From contig NC_017946.1 in the NCBI RefSeq assembly GCF_000263735.1, forward strand, positions 1,219,348 to 1,283,347: a stretch of DNA of 64,000 bases, read 5' to 3'. The notes beneath the pieces were generated by a model, which saw only the letters and a program-made list of their open reading frames with translations, ran no database searches and was not told the origin of the DNA. Position 1 is the stretch's first letter; every line of letters starts with the position of its first letter. The position numbers and the translations under genes were made by a program. Positions 63,485 through 64,000 of the stretch are shown here, piece by piece. This stretch comes from Pyrococcus sp. ST04 (GTDB lineage: Archaea; Methanobacteriota_B; Thermococci; Thermococcales; Thermococcaceae).

Positions 63485-64000
63485 ATGGAGTATGAAGAAG
63501 CCTTTAAAGAAGTTTATGAGATGGTAAAGCCAAAGTACAAGCTTTTTACAGCCGGTCCAGTAGCATGTTTCCCCGAAGTTCTTGAGATAATGAAAGTTCA
63601 GATGTTTAGCCACAGATCAAAGGAGTATAGAAAAGTTCACGTTGATACAGTTGAGAGGCTTAGGGACTTCCTAGAAGTCAAAAAGGGAGAAGTACTCCTG
63701 GTTCCAAGTTCTGGAACTGGAATAATGGAAGCAAGCATAAGAAATGGCGTCAGCAAAGGTGGAAAGGTTCTGGTAACAATCATTGGGGCATTTGGGAAGA
63801 GATACAAGGAGGTTGTAGAAACCAATGGTAGAAAAGCAATAGTCTTGGAATACGAGCCAGGAAAAGCTGTTAAGCCTGAGGACTTGGACGATGCACTTAA
63901 GAAGAATCCAGACGTAGAGGCCGTCACGATAACGTATAATGAAACATCAACCGGTGTCTTGAACCCACTTCCCGAGCTTGCAAAGGTTGCAAAGGAACAT
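63485..64000 (+). CDS. Class V aminotransferase (serine/alanine-glyoxylate type), partial
   Basis: The first 172 residues of a PLP-dependent class V aminotransferase; the gene continues past the right edge and the Schiff-base lysine is not yet reached. KYKLFTAGPVACFPEVLEIM, SHRSKEYRKV, VPSSGTGIMEASIRNGV, and TITYNETSTGVLNPLPELA match serine-pyruvate and alanine-glyoxylate transaminases. GGTGA lies five bases before the ATG. In Thermococcales this enzyme is proposed to make glycine from glyoxylate or serine; the specificity cannot be read from this part. Confidence 0.88.
   Translation, partial: MEYEEAFKEVYEMVKPKYKLFTAGPVACFPEVLEIMKVQMFSHRSKEYRKVHVDTVERLRDFLEVKKGEVLLVPSSGTGIMEASIRNGVSKGGKVLVTIIGAFGKRYKEVVETNGRKAIVLEYEPGKAVKPEDLDDALKKNPDVEAVTITYNETSTGVLNPLPELAKVAKEH

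Overview
This window is a stretch of a hyperthermophilic archaeal chromosome of the order Thermococcales, almost certainly Pyrococcus. The evidence is the protein set (PDH1-type proline dehydrogenase, PurP, two-subunit GMP synthase, Hjc, Lhr, CetZ-like protein, L40e, S17e, S19e), GGTGA-type ribosome sites with many GTG/TTG starts, archaeal BRE/TATA promoters, tRNA genes with encoded CCA, a free-standing 5S rRNA gene and a C/D box sRNA. Gene order resembles what I recall of P. horikoshii, but I cannot name the species.

Layout. 1-4520: one minus-strand operon for an ABC-2 exporter (two permeases, an ATPase, a large NEW3/CARDB-type surface protein), cut by the left edge. 4667-9178: a minus-strand proline operon (small symporter accessory protein, Na+/proline symporter PutP, PDH1 alpha and beta); putP carries an in-frame TGA. 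9271-12271: three small unknown genes and a tungsto/molybdopterin oxidoreductase. 12240-14227: uracil salvage (uraA-upp). 14381-23096: cofactor region with Thi4, PdxS/PdxT, a Cys-type formate dehydrogenase alpha subunit joined by ATGA overlap to thiP-thiQ, and thiB facing them. 23232-25769: purP-guaAB-guaAA, followed by an antisense C/D box sRNA.

26110-41483 is the most unusual part: a 15-kb minus-strand island with a tubulin/FtsZ-like CetZ protein, a small membrane protein, six consecutive genes with type IV pilin-like N-termini (three small pilins and three large ectodomain proteins, one with DUF2341 modules), a secreted protein with terpene-cyclase-fold QW repeats, a CARDB-type membrane-anchored protein and a DUF2101 membrane protein. 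No assembly ATPase, platform protein or prepilin peptidase is in the island, so its assembly machinery must be elsewhere or different.

41553-64000 is mainly housekeeping: Lhr helicase divergent from Hjc, a surface protein translationally coupled to Hjc, YhbY/S19e/PRC-barrel/DUF447, a tRNA-Thr/Ser/Cys cluster, alanine aminotransferase, a membrane transglutaminase-like protein, a NOG1-like GTPase, GcvH, S17e, a PHP protein, a ThiI-like THUMP protein with a degenerate PP-loop, DUF555/DUF357, tRNA-Lys, a metallophosphoesterase, 5S rRNA, DUF364, methylmalonyl-CoA mutase large subunit, PadR, L40e, a kinase-like protein and a partial class V aminotransferase. Genes are tightly packed, and at least eight convergent pairs overlap at their 3' ends. 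I saw no IS element, CRISPR array, integrase or attachment site. No stretch over 300 bases lacks a gene; the longest gap (61668-61906, 239 bases) is AT-rich promoter DNA for padR.
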